Assembly: GCF_026151205.1 (NCBI RefSeq)
Contig: NC_087080.1
Span: 1,482,879 to 1,546,878, forward strand
Source: Bolinopsis microptera
Taxonomy: Eukaryota > Ctenophora > Tentaculata > Lobata > Bolinopsidae
Reading direction: 5' to 3'
Length of the DNA stretch: 64,000 nt
Shown: piece by piece, positions 9,879 to 19,233 of the stretch
How the letters are laid out: each line of letters begins with the position of its first letter
How positions within the stretch are numbered: position 1 is the first letter of the stretch
Made by a program: the position numbers and the translations under genes
Notes under the pieces: generated by a model
Told to the model about the DNA's origin: nothing
What the model saw: only the letters and a program-made list of their open reading frames with translations
The model's database searches: none

Positions 9879-12847
9879 TAGATCTAAAAATAGACGACAT
9901 CCACAGCAAACGGGAGCAACTGGGTACCGATTGTCTACGGTACGGCATAGATATCTGCGCTATTCAGGAGACTAAGGTTGTAAAACCGGATTCTTGCAGT
10001 CTTAGCAACGGATACAAACTATTATTGTTTGAGCAGAAAAATGGCCGGCACTATGGACTCGGTTTTGTTATCAGTCCCCGATTTATTGACTATGTGGTAT
10101 GCTGGAACAGTATCAGTGATCGAGTAAGCTTTTTGGATCTAGAACTCCCTACAAAATCTGGAAAATTTATCAAATGTAGGGTGGTCAATGTATATGGGCC
10201 ACACAAGAAACTTGCAGAAAATGATCAACAACTGTTGATTAATTTTTACGGCCAAGTTAGGGACGCTCTAAACGTCCCTGCTAATGTTGAGATATTTGTT
10301 TTGGGAGATTTTAATTCAAAGTTGGGAAAAATGACTGCTTCAGATAAGGACTTTGGTTTTGGTCGTTTCATGGGTAAACATGGTATGGGTTTGCGCAACG
10401 ATATGGGAGAAAACTTGTTAGACTTGTTATCAGAATTTGACCTCTTTGCCTCCAACACTGGTTTTTATCATCCTGCTCGACATACGACCACCTACACTGG
10501 CTGGAGGAAGGACTGGAGTGCCGGGCGAAATAGTAAAAAGACGATCCCGGTCTATTCTCAGATCGATTTCATCCTGTGTCGAAGTAGGTCGAAGCCAATG
10601 CTACAAGATTCTAGATCTTATGCAGGCACCTTGACATACTCTGATCACAGATTTGTTGTCACTAGAGTAGATTTTAAGGACATCTGTCTTTGCTATAAAC
10701 GCAACTCCAAGTCATCCTTAAAGTTCAACACCTCTGAACTCACCTCGAACCCCACCATTCAGGTGAAATATCGTCAATCCTTAGATGATAACTTAAGTAA
10801 CACTGTTTCTGCTCTGGATCCAAATTCAGACTTGAATGGCTTACTTGAGTCCATAAAGGATGCTGCAAAATCGTCAATTGGTGTCATCAGACACAGGAAA
10901 CGTAATCGCAGCGACGATGATGAGGTGAAAAACTTATCTAGCCAGCGTTACTTGTTGAGACAGCAGCTTAATGATAACCAGTCTTTAGACAGAACCTCAC
11001 TTAGATCATCTATTAACTGCCTCACCAATCAGATCAAGCAGAGACTTTCTAACATACGATCAGCTGCTGCTGATGCTATCTGTAATACCATCAGTTCAAC
11101 AACAGATAGTAAGAAAATGTTTGAAGCTGTTCGAACCCTGAACTTACCTAAAAGTAAAGCCCCTTCTAGTATTGGTGTTCATGATGAGCAAGGGTGCAAT
11201 ATTGCAACAGACACTGGTAAAGCTGCCGTAGTTGCTAAGTACCTTGAGCAACAACTTACTCGTGATGAAGCACCTTTAGAACCTTTTGTAGGACCTCCTC
11301 GCCCACTAGTTAAGCCATTCACTAGTGAAGAAATCGGATCAGCTGCTAGAAGTCTCAAAAATGGTCGAGCTAACGGCCCAGATGGGATTCCTAATGAGCT
11401 TCTCAAGTATTCTACTGGATCAGTACACAGACGTTTTGCAGACATTATCAATAGAAGCTTCGAGACCAATTCCTACCTTGACCCCATTGGACAGGCAAAC
11501 ATTACCCCCTTACAGAAGCCAAATAAGCCCATTGGTCCAGTGAAGAATCTACGACCCCTCACTCTCTCAAATGCTGTTAGAAAGATTCTTTCAATGGCAA
11601 CCTTGAAGAGAATTGAGAATAAAGTCAATGCCTTCACTGGTCCATGGCAATGTGCTTACAAGCAGGGTAGATCATGTGCTGACATTGTATGGTGCCAGCG
11701 TGTGATGTTATCAGTTGTCCAGAGGAAGAGGTGGGAATACCATCGTATGGGGATCGACATGTCTAGTGCCTTTGACACTATACGACGATCTACCATCCTC
11801 GATCTTCTTGTTGAGTGTGGCTGTGATGATGACGAAGTCCGTTTGGTAAGACTTTTGCTTTCCAACACCAAGCTCAAAGTCAACATCAACGGTACACTGT
11901 CTGCTGAATTCCAGAGTTTTCTCGGTGCATTCCAAGGTGACTGTCTGTCTGGATGCTTGTTCACACTTGTCTTAGCGGGTGCCTTGCGTGACCTCCGTAA
12001 CAGGCTTGAAACTGCAACGAATAGGCCTAACCCACCTATCACCGATATTGGTCTTCCACTTGACAGTGAGTATGCTGATGATATCGACTTCAATGATGAA
12101 GATGAAGACAATTTGAGGGAGCTGTTGCCTATTGCAACAGAAGTCCTTAAAGATTGGAATCTCTTCGTTAACGAAGACAAAACTGATTTCACTCATGTGT
12201 ACTTAGCTGAAAAGGGAGCTAAAGACGATCAGGGTAAGCCAATTGCAGGGAACGAGCTCTGGAGAAAGAGTATCACGCTTGGCTCCATGCTTTGTAGTAA
12301 GGAGGACATCTCTAGAAGGATATGTCTGGGATATGCCGCGTTTAACAAATACAAGAAAGCTTGGAACCATAAGATCCCTCTGAGCAAGAGGCTTCTGTTG
12401 TATGAGGCTCTGGTAGTATCCGTTTTAATGTACAATTCATCTTGCTGGGCTGCCCCTAAATCAGTATTGGAAAAACTAGATATTGCTCACAGACGTCATC
12501 TGCGATCAATTTTGAATTACAAATACCCTCACATCATCTCCAACAAGAACTTGTATAAACGCTGCAATAGTGAACCATTGTCAGCTAAAGTGGCTCGTAG
12601 TCGGTGGAGGATGCTCGGACATGTACTGCGTGGGCCTACAGATGGCCCAGCCTATTCGTCGCTTGTTTTTGCTGTCAACACCTTACAGCTTCAAGGGCGG
12701 CGTGGAAGACCGCAGTCAAACCTTTTCTCACTGATTCTACACGACCTTAGTGTCCGAAAATTATCGTTAAATAATTTATGTGATTTGGACTATTTAACGT
12801 TAATTGCTCAGAATAGAGTTAAATGGAGAAGTATGCAAATTGCATGA
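9875..12847 (+). CDS. LINE ORF2-type protein: APE endonuclease and reverse transcriptase
   Basis: This is a 990-codon frame without interruption. Residues 1-260 form an AP-endonuclease-like domain: QETK with the catalytic Glu near residue 32, LGDFNSKLG near 143, QIDFIL near 230 and YSDH near 255. Reverse transcriptase follows, with GPDGIPNELLKYS near 500, MSSAFDTIRR near 630, the GAFQGDCLSG motif near 687 and the active site YADDID near 733. The C-terminal part has the RWRMLGHVLRG and RRGRP motifs common in this type of LINE. No ORF1 and no CCHC finger is visible. The ATG and the next five codons lie in the flanking satellite, so the element itself enters at residue 7. In such elements the endonuclease nicks the target and the RT copies the RNA in place (target-primed reverse transcription). 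The clade is undecided. Confidence 0.92.
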   Translation: MLDLKIDDIHSKREQLGTDCLRYGIDICAIQETKVVKPDSCSLSNGYKLLLFEQKNGRHYGLGFVISPRFIDYVVCWNSISDRVSFLDLELPTKSGKFIKCRVVNVYGPHKKLAENDQQLLINFYGQVRDALNVPANVEIFVLGDFNSKLGKMTASDKDFGFGRFMGKHGMGLRNDMGENLLDLLSEFDLFASNTGFYHPARHTTTYTGWRKDWSAGRNSKKTIPVYSQIDFILCRSRSKPMLQDSRSYAGTLTYSDHRFVVTRVDFKDICLCYKRNSKSSLKFNTSELTSNPTIQVKYRQSLDDNLSNTVSALDPNSDLNGLLESIKDAAKSSIGVIRHRKRNRSDDDEVKNLSSQRYLLRQQLNDNQSLDRTSLRSSINCLTNQIKQRLSNIRSAAADAICNTISSTTDSKKMFEAVRTLNLPKSKAPSSIGVHDEQGCNIATDTGKAAVVAKYLEQQLTRDEAPLEPFVGPPRPLVKPFTSEEIGSAARSLKNGRANGPDGIPNELLKYSTGSVHRRFADIINRSFETNSYLDPIGQANITPLQKPNKPIGPVKNLRPLTLSNAVRKILSMATLKRIENKVNAFTGPWQCAYKQGRSCADIVWCQRVMLSVVQRKRWEYHRMGIDMSSAFDTIRRSTILDLLVECGCDDDEVRLVRLLLSNTKLKVNINGTLSAEFQSFLGAFQGDCLSGCLFTLVLAGALRDLRNRLETATNRPNPPITDIGLPLDSEYADDIDFNDEDEDNLRELLPIATEVLKDWNLFVNEDKTDFTHVYLAEKGAKDDQGKPIAGNELWRKSITLGSMLCSKEDISRRICLGYAAFNKYKKAWNHKIPLSKRLLLYEALVVSVLMYNSSCWAAPKSVLEKLDIAHRRHLRSILNYKYPHIISNKNLYKRCNSEPLSAKVARSRWRMLGHVLRGPTDGPAYSSLVFAVNTLQLQGRRGRPQSNLFSLILHDLSVRKLSLNNLCDLDYLTLIAQNRVKWRSMQIA

Positions 12848-12920
12848 CTTTTGTTTGAGAAAGATTAGGGGACAGAAATGTTTACTTTGTTTACTATCTG
12901 TTTCTTAGAGCTTTTGTTTA
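9893..12920 (+). mobile_element. non-LTR retrotransposon (LINE) inserted in the satellite, slightly 5'-truncated
   Basis: The satellite is split by 3028 bp flanked by a 14-bp direct repeat TAGATCTAAAAATA (9879-9892 and 12921-12934). Intact monomers carry that sequence once, so it is a target-site duplication. The insert holds one long frame (endonuclease plus reverse transcriptase) and a 3' UTR of only about 73 bp without a poly(A) tail. The 5' end lies inside the start of the endonuclease domain, so a short 5' piece is missing. The undamaged frame suggests a recent insertion. Confidence 0.9.
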
Positions 12921-14645
12921 TAGATCTAAAAATAATAAGAAGGTAGTTGAACATCATTATTCCTTATTCTCAATTAATATTTTGGTGTTCAACCAAGAGA
13001 CAGTTCGACACGGTTGATGACATTCCATGGAGGTGTCTAATCAGAAGACCACAGAAGAACACCTGATAGCAGATCGGCCAATAATAGTCTCAGACAATGG
13101 TCTATGGATCGTAAGAATGGATAATGAGCGGCAGAGTTTAACAATAATAAGCAGCAGACTCAGGACTCTGTGAGATTCGGAGACGATATATGGGGATGAC
13201 GATCGTAGGATAGAGCAATCTTAGGCCAGGACAGTCGATAGGGTTGTTCCAGTACTCAGGGGCCAGTTGACCAGTTTCGACCAGCAACGCTATGTTTTGA
13301 TAAGCTTGCTAGTCGTAGTAATCCAGTAAGTTCTTTTTCTTAATTTGATGTGAGCGTTTAATTTAGCTGTATTGTTTCTAAATTAAAAGTTCAGACGTGC
13401 ATTTATAATAATATTGTTTCCAATTGTCAATTCCAGTTTCCTCCATTCATCTTAATCAACGCAGCTAGTAATACGTAATTTCTATCCAGGTTCAACCAGA
13501 CACGAATACATGTTGCAGTTTTGTTGATAAGATTCCTCCTAAACTAGATGACCATTCCTAAGACCATCATGCGTGTTAGGTTCGTTCTAGAGGTAGATTA
13601 CTTTTTCTATTAATCTCAGCATGTTAGATCTAGGAATAATAAGAGTACTACTACTACTACTATGTCGGAACTCCCCTCCCCTTCTTCAAGAGCGTCTAAG
13701 TAAGCTCCCTTTATCTTGCTCTACTATTTGTTACATTGACCTCTACCGCCCTTTAAGATAATCTTTTAATTTGTTACCTCTGAGGACCATAGTATACCAT
13801 ACAAGACATTTCTTTAACTCCACGTTACAGTTAGGTTACAACAACACATAGAAGAAAGGAAACAGAGAGAAGAATACGGCAGTCATCTATGGACTCTTTC
13901 AAAAGACTAACAGAACGCACATCCCGGTTTGATCTTTCTAAACTATAAATTTTATACTGGTATAGTATTGTTATCTATTTTTACCTATTGTTAACCTTTT
14001 ATCCGTGCTAGTTAATCAAGGGTTTTGGTACTGGGCCATCCTGGTTAGCCTGCTATGGGCCGTTCCCTGCTTATGCAGGTGAATTTATAATAATATTGTT
14101 TTCAACAATAGTCTATTCCAGTTTCCTCCATTCATCTAAATCAATGCAGCTAGTAATATGTAATTTCTATCCAGGTTCAACCAGACACGAATACATGTTG
14201 CAGTTTTGTTTGATAAGATTCCTCCTAAACTAGATGAACCATTCCTAAGACCATCATGCGTGTTAGTTTCGTTCTAGAGGTAGATTACTTTTCTATTAAT
14301 CTCAGCATGTTAGATCTAGGAATAATAAGAGTACTACTACTACTATGTCGGAACTCCCCTCCCCTTCTTCAAGAGCGTGTAAGGAAGCTCCCTTTGTCTT
14401 GCTCTACTATTTGTTACATTGACCTCTACAGCCCTTTAAGATAATCTTTTAATTTGTTACCTCTCAGGACCATAGTATACCATACAAGACATTTCTTTAA
14501 CTCCTCGTTACAGTTAGGTTACAACAACACATAGAAGAAAGGAAACAGAGAGAAGAATACGGCAGTCATCTATGATTCACTCAAAAGACTAACAGAGGAA
14601 CAACCCAGTTTGATCTTTTTCTAAACATCTTTTTTATCGGAAAAG
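12921..14645. repeat. satellite resumes, passing into variant monomers
   Basis: From the right copy of the LINE target duplication the satellite continues to the landmark at 13494. From about 13634 the sequence changes to a variant monomer (actactactactatgtcgg and onward) that rejoins the satellite near 14080. The landmark recurs at 14179, a 685-bp spacing, and a second variant monomer decays after about 14645. Here satellite ends are fused to a different middle segment of roughly 430 bp. Confidence 0.8.
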
Positions 14646-14849
14646 TTTTGTTATAATTTTTTTACCCCAGACTTTTTTAAAAACCGTCATTTAAATCGGT
14701 TTTTTGGGAACCGGGGGCCACCGGTTCCCCCACCCCCATTCACACGTTTAAAAGTAGAATCTCGTCAGTCTGATATGTTCCTACTCTTACTACCACTATA
14801 TTACCACTAATCTTACTTGCTCATAATCCCTTTATCGGGCTACAATTTT

Positions 14850-15574
14850 CAGACAGGGCTGATAGCTACATCATGATAAAACCAGACATAGGACCTGTCA
14901 GAAAGAAGATGTCAATATGTATGTGGGTGAACAAGAAGAAGTTGGCTGACGGTCCCAACTGTGTTCACCTACAAGACACTATCCTCTGATAGTGAGATAG
15001 TAATGAGGGACAGCTTCAGCAGCTTCTGGATATTAGGACGATACACCTTCACTTGGTTATCAGCATCACGTGACCTGTGGTATTATCAGGTGTGACTTGG
15101 TCACGTGGTAGTGGGGCTATAAGGTTCTATTACAATGGCAATCAAATAACTTCTGCTGCTACCAGGACTGGTGATAGAAAGCTGGGTATGGGAGGTTCCA
15201 TTGTGATAGGGCAAAGTCAGAGTGCCACTACTTTAGAAGCGAACTTATACTCATTCGGAGGTGAACTTTTCAAGTTGAACATTTTCTCAAAGCAGCTGAC
15301 AGACGAAGAGATCTCTGAGATGTACGAGTCTGGAATGTGCTCGGATTTTGAGGAATCTCTGGCTGAAGATACGTTCCTGAAATGGGACGATCTCCTGAAC
15401 GACGCCCCGTTATGCAACGTGAAGAAGTTCGGCATTACACAGTGTCGTCTCATATTCATCAGCAGCCTACTAAAACTGCAGAACCAATTACCACTGATGC
15501 TGAGACGAGGAACGACAAAACCTCTAATATCGGAGCCTGGAACATTCTCTACAGTACTGACTTTTTATAACCAG
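14850..15574 (+). pseudogene. pentraxin/LamG-type (concanavalin A-like) domain exon, frame-disrupted
   Basis: Three consecutive blocks read like one LamG_3/pentraxin-like domain: KKMSICMWVN (about 14900-14945), TVFTYKTLSSDSEIVM (about 14958-15005) and VTWSRGSGAIRFYYNG to GGSIVIGQSQ to ELFKLNIFSKQLTDEEI, ending with a Cys (about 15094-15345). The middle block is in a different frame from the outer two, so two compensating indels are needed. The third block stays open from 15077 to a good splice donor at 15574/15575 (ccag, then gtcagt). The acceptor before the first block may be ttttcag near 14848. Such domains bind ligands outside the cell in pentraxins, adhesion GPCRs and similar proteins. 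It is either a decaying gene or one with assembly indels. No other domain upstream was recognised. Confidence 0.5.
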
Positions 15575-15595
15575 GTCAGTGTCATTCTACTGTAA

Positions 15596-15840
15596 CAGCT
15601 ATTTATTGTAACAACTATTGTAACAACTACTGTAACAAATGCTGTAACAACTGCTGTAACAACTATTGTAACAACTGCTGTAACAACTGCTGTAACAACT
15701 ACTCTAACAGCTACTCTAACAACTACTGTAACAACTACTGTAACAACTGCTGTAACAACTACTGTAACAACTATTGTAACAGCTTCTGTAAAAACTACTG
15801 TGACAACTACTGTGACAACTACTCTAACAACTACTAATAC
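15596..15840. repeat. 12-bp minisatellite, actgtaacaact type
   Basis: About twenty copies of a 12-bp unit based on tgtaacaactac lie inside the proposed intron of the LamG-type gene. Both strands translate into repetitive open frames (VTTT on plus; VVV-rich on minus). I read these as repeat artefacts, because a consensus splice donor lies just upstream at 15575. Confidence 0.85.
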
Positions 15841-15926
15841 TATAACAACTCTAGCAGTCTTCATTCTCTATCTTAACAAGTTCAGTAAAAGTATTGAACT
15901 AAAATATAGTTCATGAAATTATCCAG

Positions 15927-16052
15927 GAGATAGCGAGCGAGCTGTTGGACGAACTAAGAACTATCTGCAACGTTCTTACGGAATCTAAAGGTCACATTCT
16001 AGACGATACCCTGATTAAGAATCTACTGAAATTCCACCGAAGAACTGAATAG
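15927..16052 (+). CDS. candidate terminal exon of the LamG-type gene, 41 codons
   Basis: After an acceptor-like tatccag (ends 15926), a frame reads EIASELLDELRTICNVLTES and ends at TAG 16050-16052. The upstream exon ends in phase 0 at 15574 and this frame is also phase 0, so the two join without a break across a 352-bp intron that contains the minisatellite. The translation is rich in alternating hydrophobic and charged residues and looks helical. I do not recognise the domain; a link to adhesion-receptor stalks would be speculation. It is short and unsupported by homology, so confidence is low. Confidence 0.35.
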   Translation, partial: EIASELLDELRTICNVLTESKGHILDDTLIKNLLKFHRRTE

Positions 16053-17080
16053 TTCACCACAGGTGTTTTGTTATCAATTATCATTAAGGTGACATTGTTT
16101 AATTACACCTATCAACTACTTCAAAAATTAAAATGTCGCCATTTTCGACAGTCTGCTTTATTGTCAATACGAAACCATAATTTAGTTACGACCTTCCCTG
16201 TTTTTGTTTAGGTTTTGAATACTAAATATATCGATGGTCTGATGACTGATCCCAGACACGTTGCGAATCAAAAAACATTTAGCTGAAATTTATATGAGAT
16301 TAATAGAACTAGGTGTAGAATTATGTAAAACTACCATTTGATGTTTATATAAACAAGTTTTGTTTAGATTTCTATTTAAACTAAAATAACAAATTGTATA
16401 CCTGCACTTGTTTTAGAATGTCCATTGTGCATGAGGTGTCTCACCGTAGTGGTTAGGGAACCGCCCCTTGAACTTCTTGAACCGTTTTTATATTAAAAAT
16501 ACTCGAACATTTATCGTTCCAAATACTTCGAAACAATCTTTCGTTCGAAGCCTGTTCACATTTACGTAGGGGAGCGGGGGTTTGGATAGCTCATGTTGTG
16601 TGGTATTAGTACGAATTAGATACGTGTGAAGTGGTTTACTGAGGGAAAGGGGGTCTTAATTGGACAAAATATAGCTTTATCCGTAGTACGTGAACAATTC
16701 CTTACAAGTAATGTTCGGTTAAAAATATCACAGTAAGTCACAACGCGCGCTCTATCAGCTTATCTAACTTAAATTCCTCGTTAGAATGGTTATTTGATCA
16801 GAGCTGATTAATGAGCTGATATAAAATACCAGGGGACTGAATGAGAGACCCTGCAATGTATTTCATAACAATATGTACATGCCCAGCATGTTAATACCTG
16901 TCTGTTAATAGAGTGAGATCCAGTACTGCTATAGGCCTATATAACAGTGCTACTTTTATGGGGCACCTTGATGAGATCTGATTGTTTTTTGCTTCGCACA
17001 CACATTACATATTTATATCACAGTGTGCAGTTATCTGATGACAGAAGTAATCTGTTGGGCGTGTAGAGGAACTATTATTA
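16053..17080. other. intergenic DNA, nothing recognised
   Basis: Mixed AT-rich sequence. I checked both strands for exon-like frames flanked by splice signals and for transposon ends, and saw none I would defend. Confidence 0.4.
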
Positions 17081-17084
17081 TATA

Positions 17085-18430
17085 CATTACTAGAAATCCC
17101 GTGGTCACAGGGAGGAAGGTAATTAGTATTTCTTTCGTAGTAACTTTTTATCGCATCTAAAAAGATCCGTCACAACCGAAGACACAGCCGGATTTAAACT
17201 GTTGCCTCGCACTAAACACATCAGGGGCAGCTTTAAACCAATCATCAACAGCTGAAAAGTTGGAATTTACGGGACTGCTAATTTTGTGTCAATGGCTAAC
17301 ACCCTTTAAACTGGGAAGTTTTCAATGACCGGACCTAAAATATCAGACTGTTTAAGTGGTCCGGCGGAGCTCTAAACAATCATCTCTAGAGGGAATGTAA
17401 ACAAACTTTCTGTCTTTTCTCAAAAATGGTTCTTTTCTCAATGGTATATTTTCATTGCAAATGCAAGGAAGCTTAGAGTCTAGGTCATTCGTGTGGCTTG
17501 ATTACTTGATTATGATATCCAATCTATAGCTCTATTTCCGGTGGTAAATTGTTCTGTCTTACCTTTAGAGCTTTAGCTCATACCTTACTTTTTCTGATGA
17601 ATACAGTTTTCGTTCCGGATTCCATGTACCTCTGAACATTCGAATCGAATGTTTTTGTTAAAACACGTTCAACACAACCGTAAATTACCACAAAAACCGA
17701 TCAAAATGGCGCTCGAAATCTTTGTTGCGTGCATGTGCGTGTTAACTGTAAACAATCCCTCGTTACCATGGTAAACTATGCAACCATTTTTGCTTTTTTC
17801 ACCTTATGTGCACGTGGGGCGGTCGATACAGACAGACATTCTGCAATCAAAAAATATCCATCCAACCGATGAGATACAGACGATTTAAATATAACACACT
17901 TTAAAACACAACGTAACTTACCACAAAACCGATCAAACAGAGTTAATTTTTTGTTTTTAAAAAATCTTTTTTGCCGTGCATGTGTGCATTAAACCCGTTG
18001 CTATGGAACGTTTTGGTTGTTACCTAAATTCTATTTTTCATTTAATTTGCACGTGGGCGGGTCGTACATACATTCTACATCAGAAAAAATAATTCTTTGC
18101 ATTATAGTTAGTAGCAGACTAGAAAACCCGTGTCACCAGGGAGGAGGAAAACTACTAGTATTTTTTGTTAGTGAGTTTAAATCGGTCCCAAAATATCCTT
18201 ACACAACCGTAACAAAGGTGGATACAGCCGATTAAATGTTGCTCGAACTAAACACAAACGTATATCATCAAAAACCGATTTAAAATGCCGTTCCGCAATC
18301 ATTTGCACGTGCACGGGCGTTGTTAAAAAATCCGCGGTACCATGGTTACTTTGCAACCTTTTGCTTTTTGCCGAATTTGCACGGGGGCGGTGTACATACA
18401 TTCTACATTTACAGAAATAATTTCTCTTGA
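17085..18430. repeat. degenerate tandem repeat family, about 240-350 bp units
   Basis: Related segments recur: aaaacccgtgtcaccaggg at 18123 against aaatcccgtggtcacaggg at 17095, each followed by acaaccg and cagccg. Three copies of a unit running from accgat, through a gcatgtg or gcacgtg segment, a ccatggttac-like site and gcacgtggggcgg, to acattctac lie near 17695, 17930 and 18275. The copies are diverged, so this is an old array. No coding potential seen. Confidence 0.6.
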
Positions 18431-19127
18431 ATTATAAGTTAAATTATACGTCCATAAATCATTTAATACATCATTTAGCGGTCATCATTTAGTACATGTG
18501 TTAGTCTTTATTTGAGGAGTCCTCTCATATTTAAAATTTCATCTTAATTGGTTATAATGGGATAATATCCTTCGTCCAAGTGGCCGAGCTGGGGGGGGCC
18601 TTTATTCACGAGACCAAAAACCTCCACTGTACAGATTACAACGTGTACAGCACCTCCTCTACACACAGCTCCTTCTCCACATTATTCCTTCATCTTCATG
18701 TATTTAGACTACCAAGCAAGCACCATCTAATCTAATATCTAAGAGCCACTCATCAGTCACGTACTTGTCATACATGGATAAATCACCACTATTGGAGTAA
18801 AGCATTGTACTATATTCTGTTCAGGACGGAACTATATATGATGTATACAGGGTATTGATTAAGACCCTGATTCAACTCGTTACTGGACCTATACCAGGCG
18901 AGATGGCTCATACCAGAATCATACGGGCGAGATAGATCGCTTGTGAGGACTTTACCAGACGAACTTGTGGGACTGACTGCACAGAGGGGGTAAAATCGTT
19001 AAAGAAAGTAAAGCTGGCGAAGGGAGTGTAACTTACTATATTATACACATTACACAAATCCTAGTATTCCTGACTGTACGTCCATTAATAAATATAAAAA
19101 TAAAACTGAACTTTTAATGTAACTTAC
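18431..19127. other. mostly unclassified DNA downstream (minus strand) of the hydrolase exon
   Basis: If the hydrolase exon at 19128-19233 belongs to a live gene, its next exons should lie here on the minus strand. I could not place them. A 37-codon minus-strand frame at 18704-18816 with an acceptor-like border is noted among the rejected items. Confidence 0.3.
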
Positions 19128-19233
19128 CAGTAATGCCGGGAACTACCAAGACAATAGGTTTGTCAGGTCGTCCGTCCTTGTTGGATGAGCCAGTCTAGGG
19201 CAAATGTCCTCCATCAGGAGTTGTATGTACTCC
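19128..19233 (-). pseudogene. exon of an ABHD1/3-like alpha/beta hydrolase, with an internal frame break
   Basis: Read on the minus strand this 106-bp segment sits between a strong acceptor (pyrimidine tract then acttttcag) and a consensus donor (gtaagtt, 19121-19127). Its frame gives TPDGGHL, then a TAG, then DGRPDKPIVLVVPGITG. ABHD1/ABHD2/ABHD3-type membrane hydrolases have exactly this order: a DGG strand, LDW, then a P-V-x-LPG-hTG segment just before the fold's first loop. The LDW triplet is present in another frame (ctagactgg), so a small compensating indel pair explains the stop. Family members hydrolyse lipids at membranes; here only the strand around the oxyanion-hole region is present and the Ser, Asp and His catalytic residues are not. 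It is either a relic or a gene with local sequence errors. Confidence 0.5.

Noticed and set aside
10246-12435. Several open frames of 60-180 codons overlapping the LINE frame in other frames
   Set aside because: They are shadows of the strongly coding 990-codon reverse transcriptase frame and have no motifs of their own.
15565-15864. Minus-strand valine-rich 99-codon frame and plus-strand VTTT repeats
   Set aside because: Both come from the 12-bp minisatellite inside a proposed intron.
18704-18816. Possible minus-strand terminal exon (YSTMLYSNSGDLSMYDKY...) with an acceptor-like cag before it
   Set aside because: Composition looks coding, but I could not match it to a family or join it in phase to the hydrolase exon at 19128-19233.
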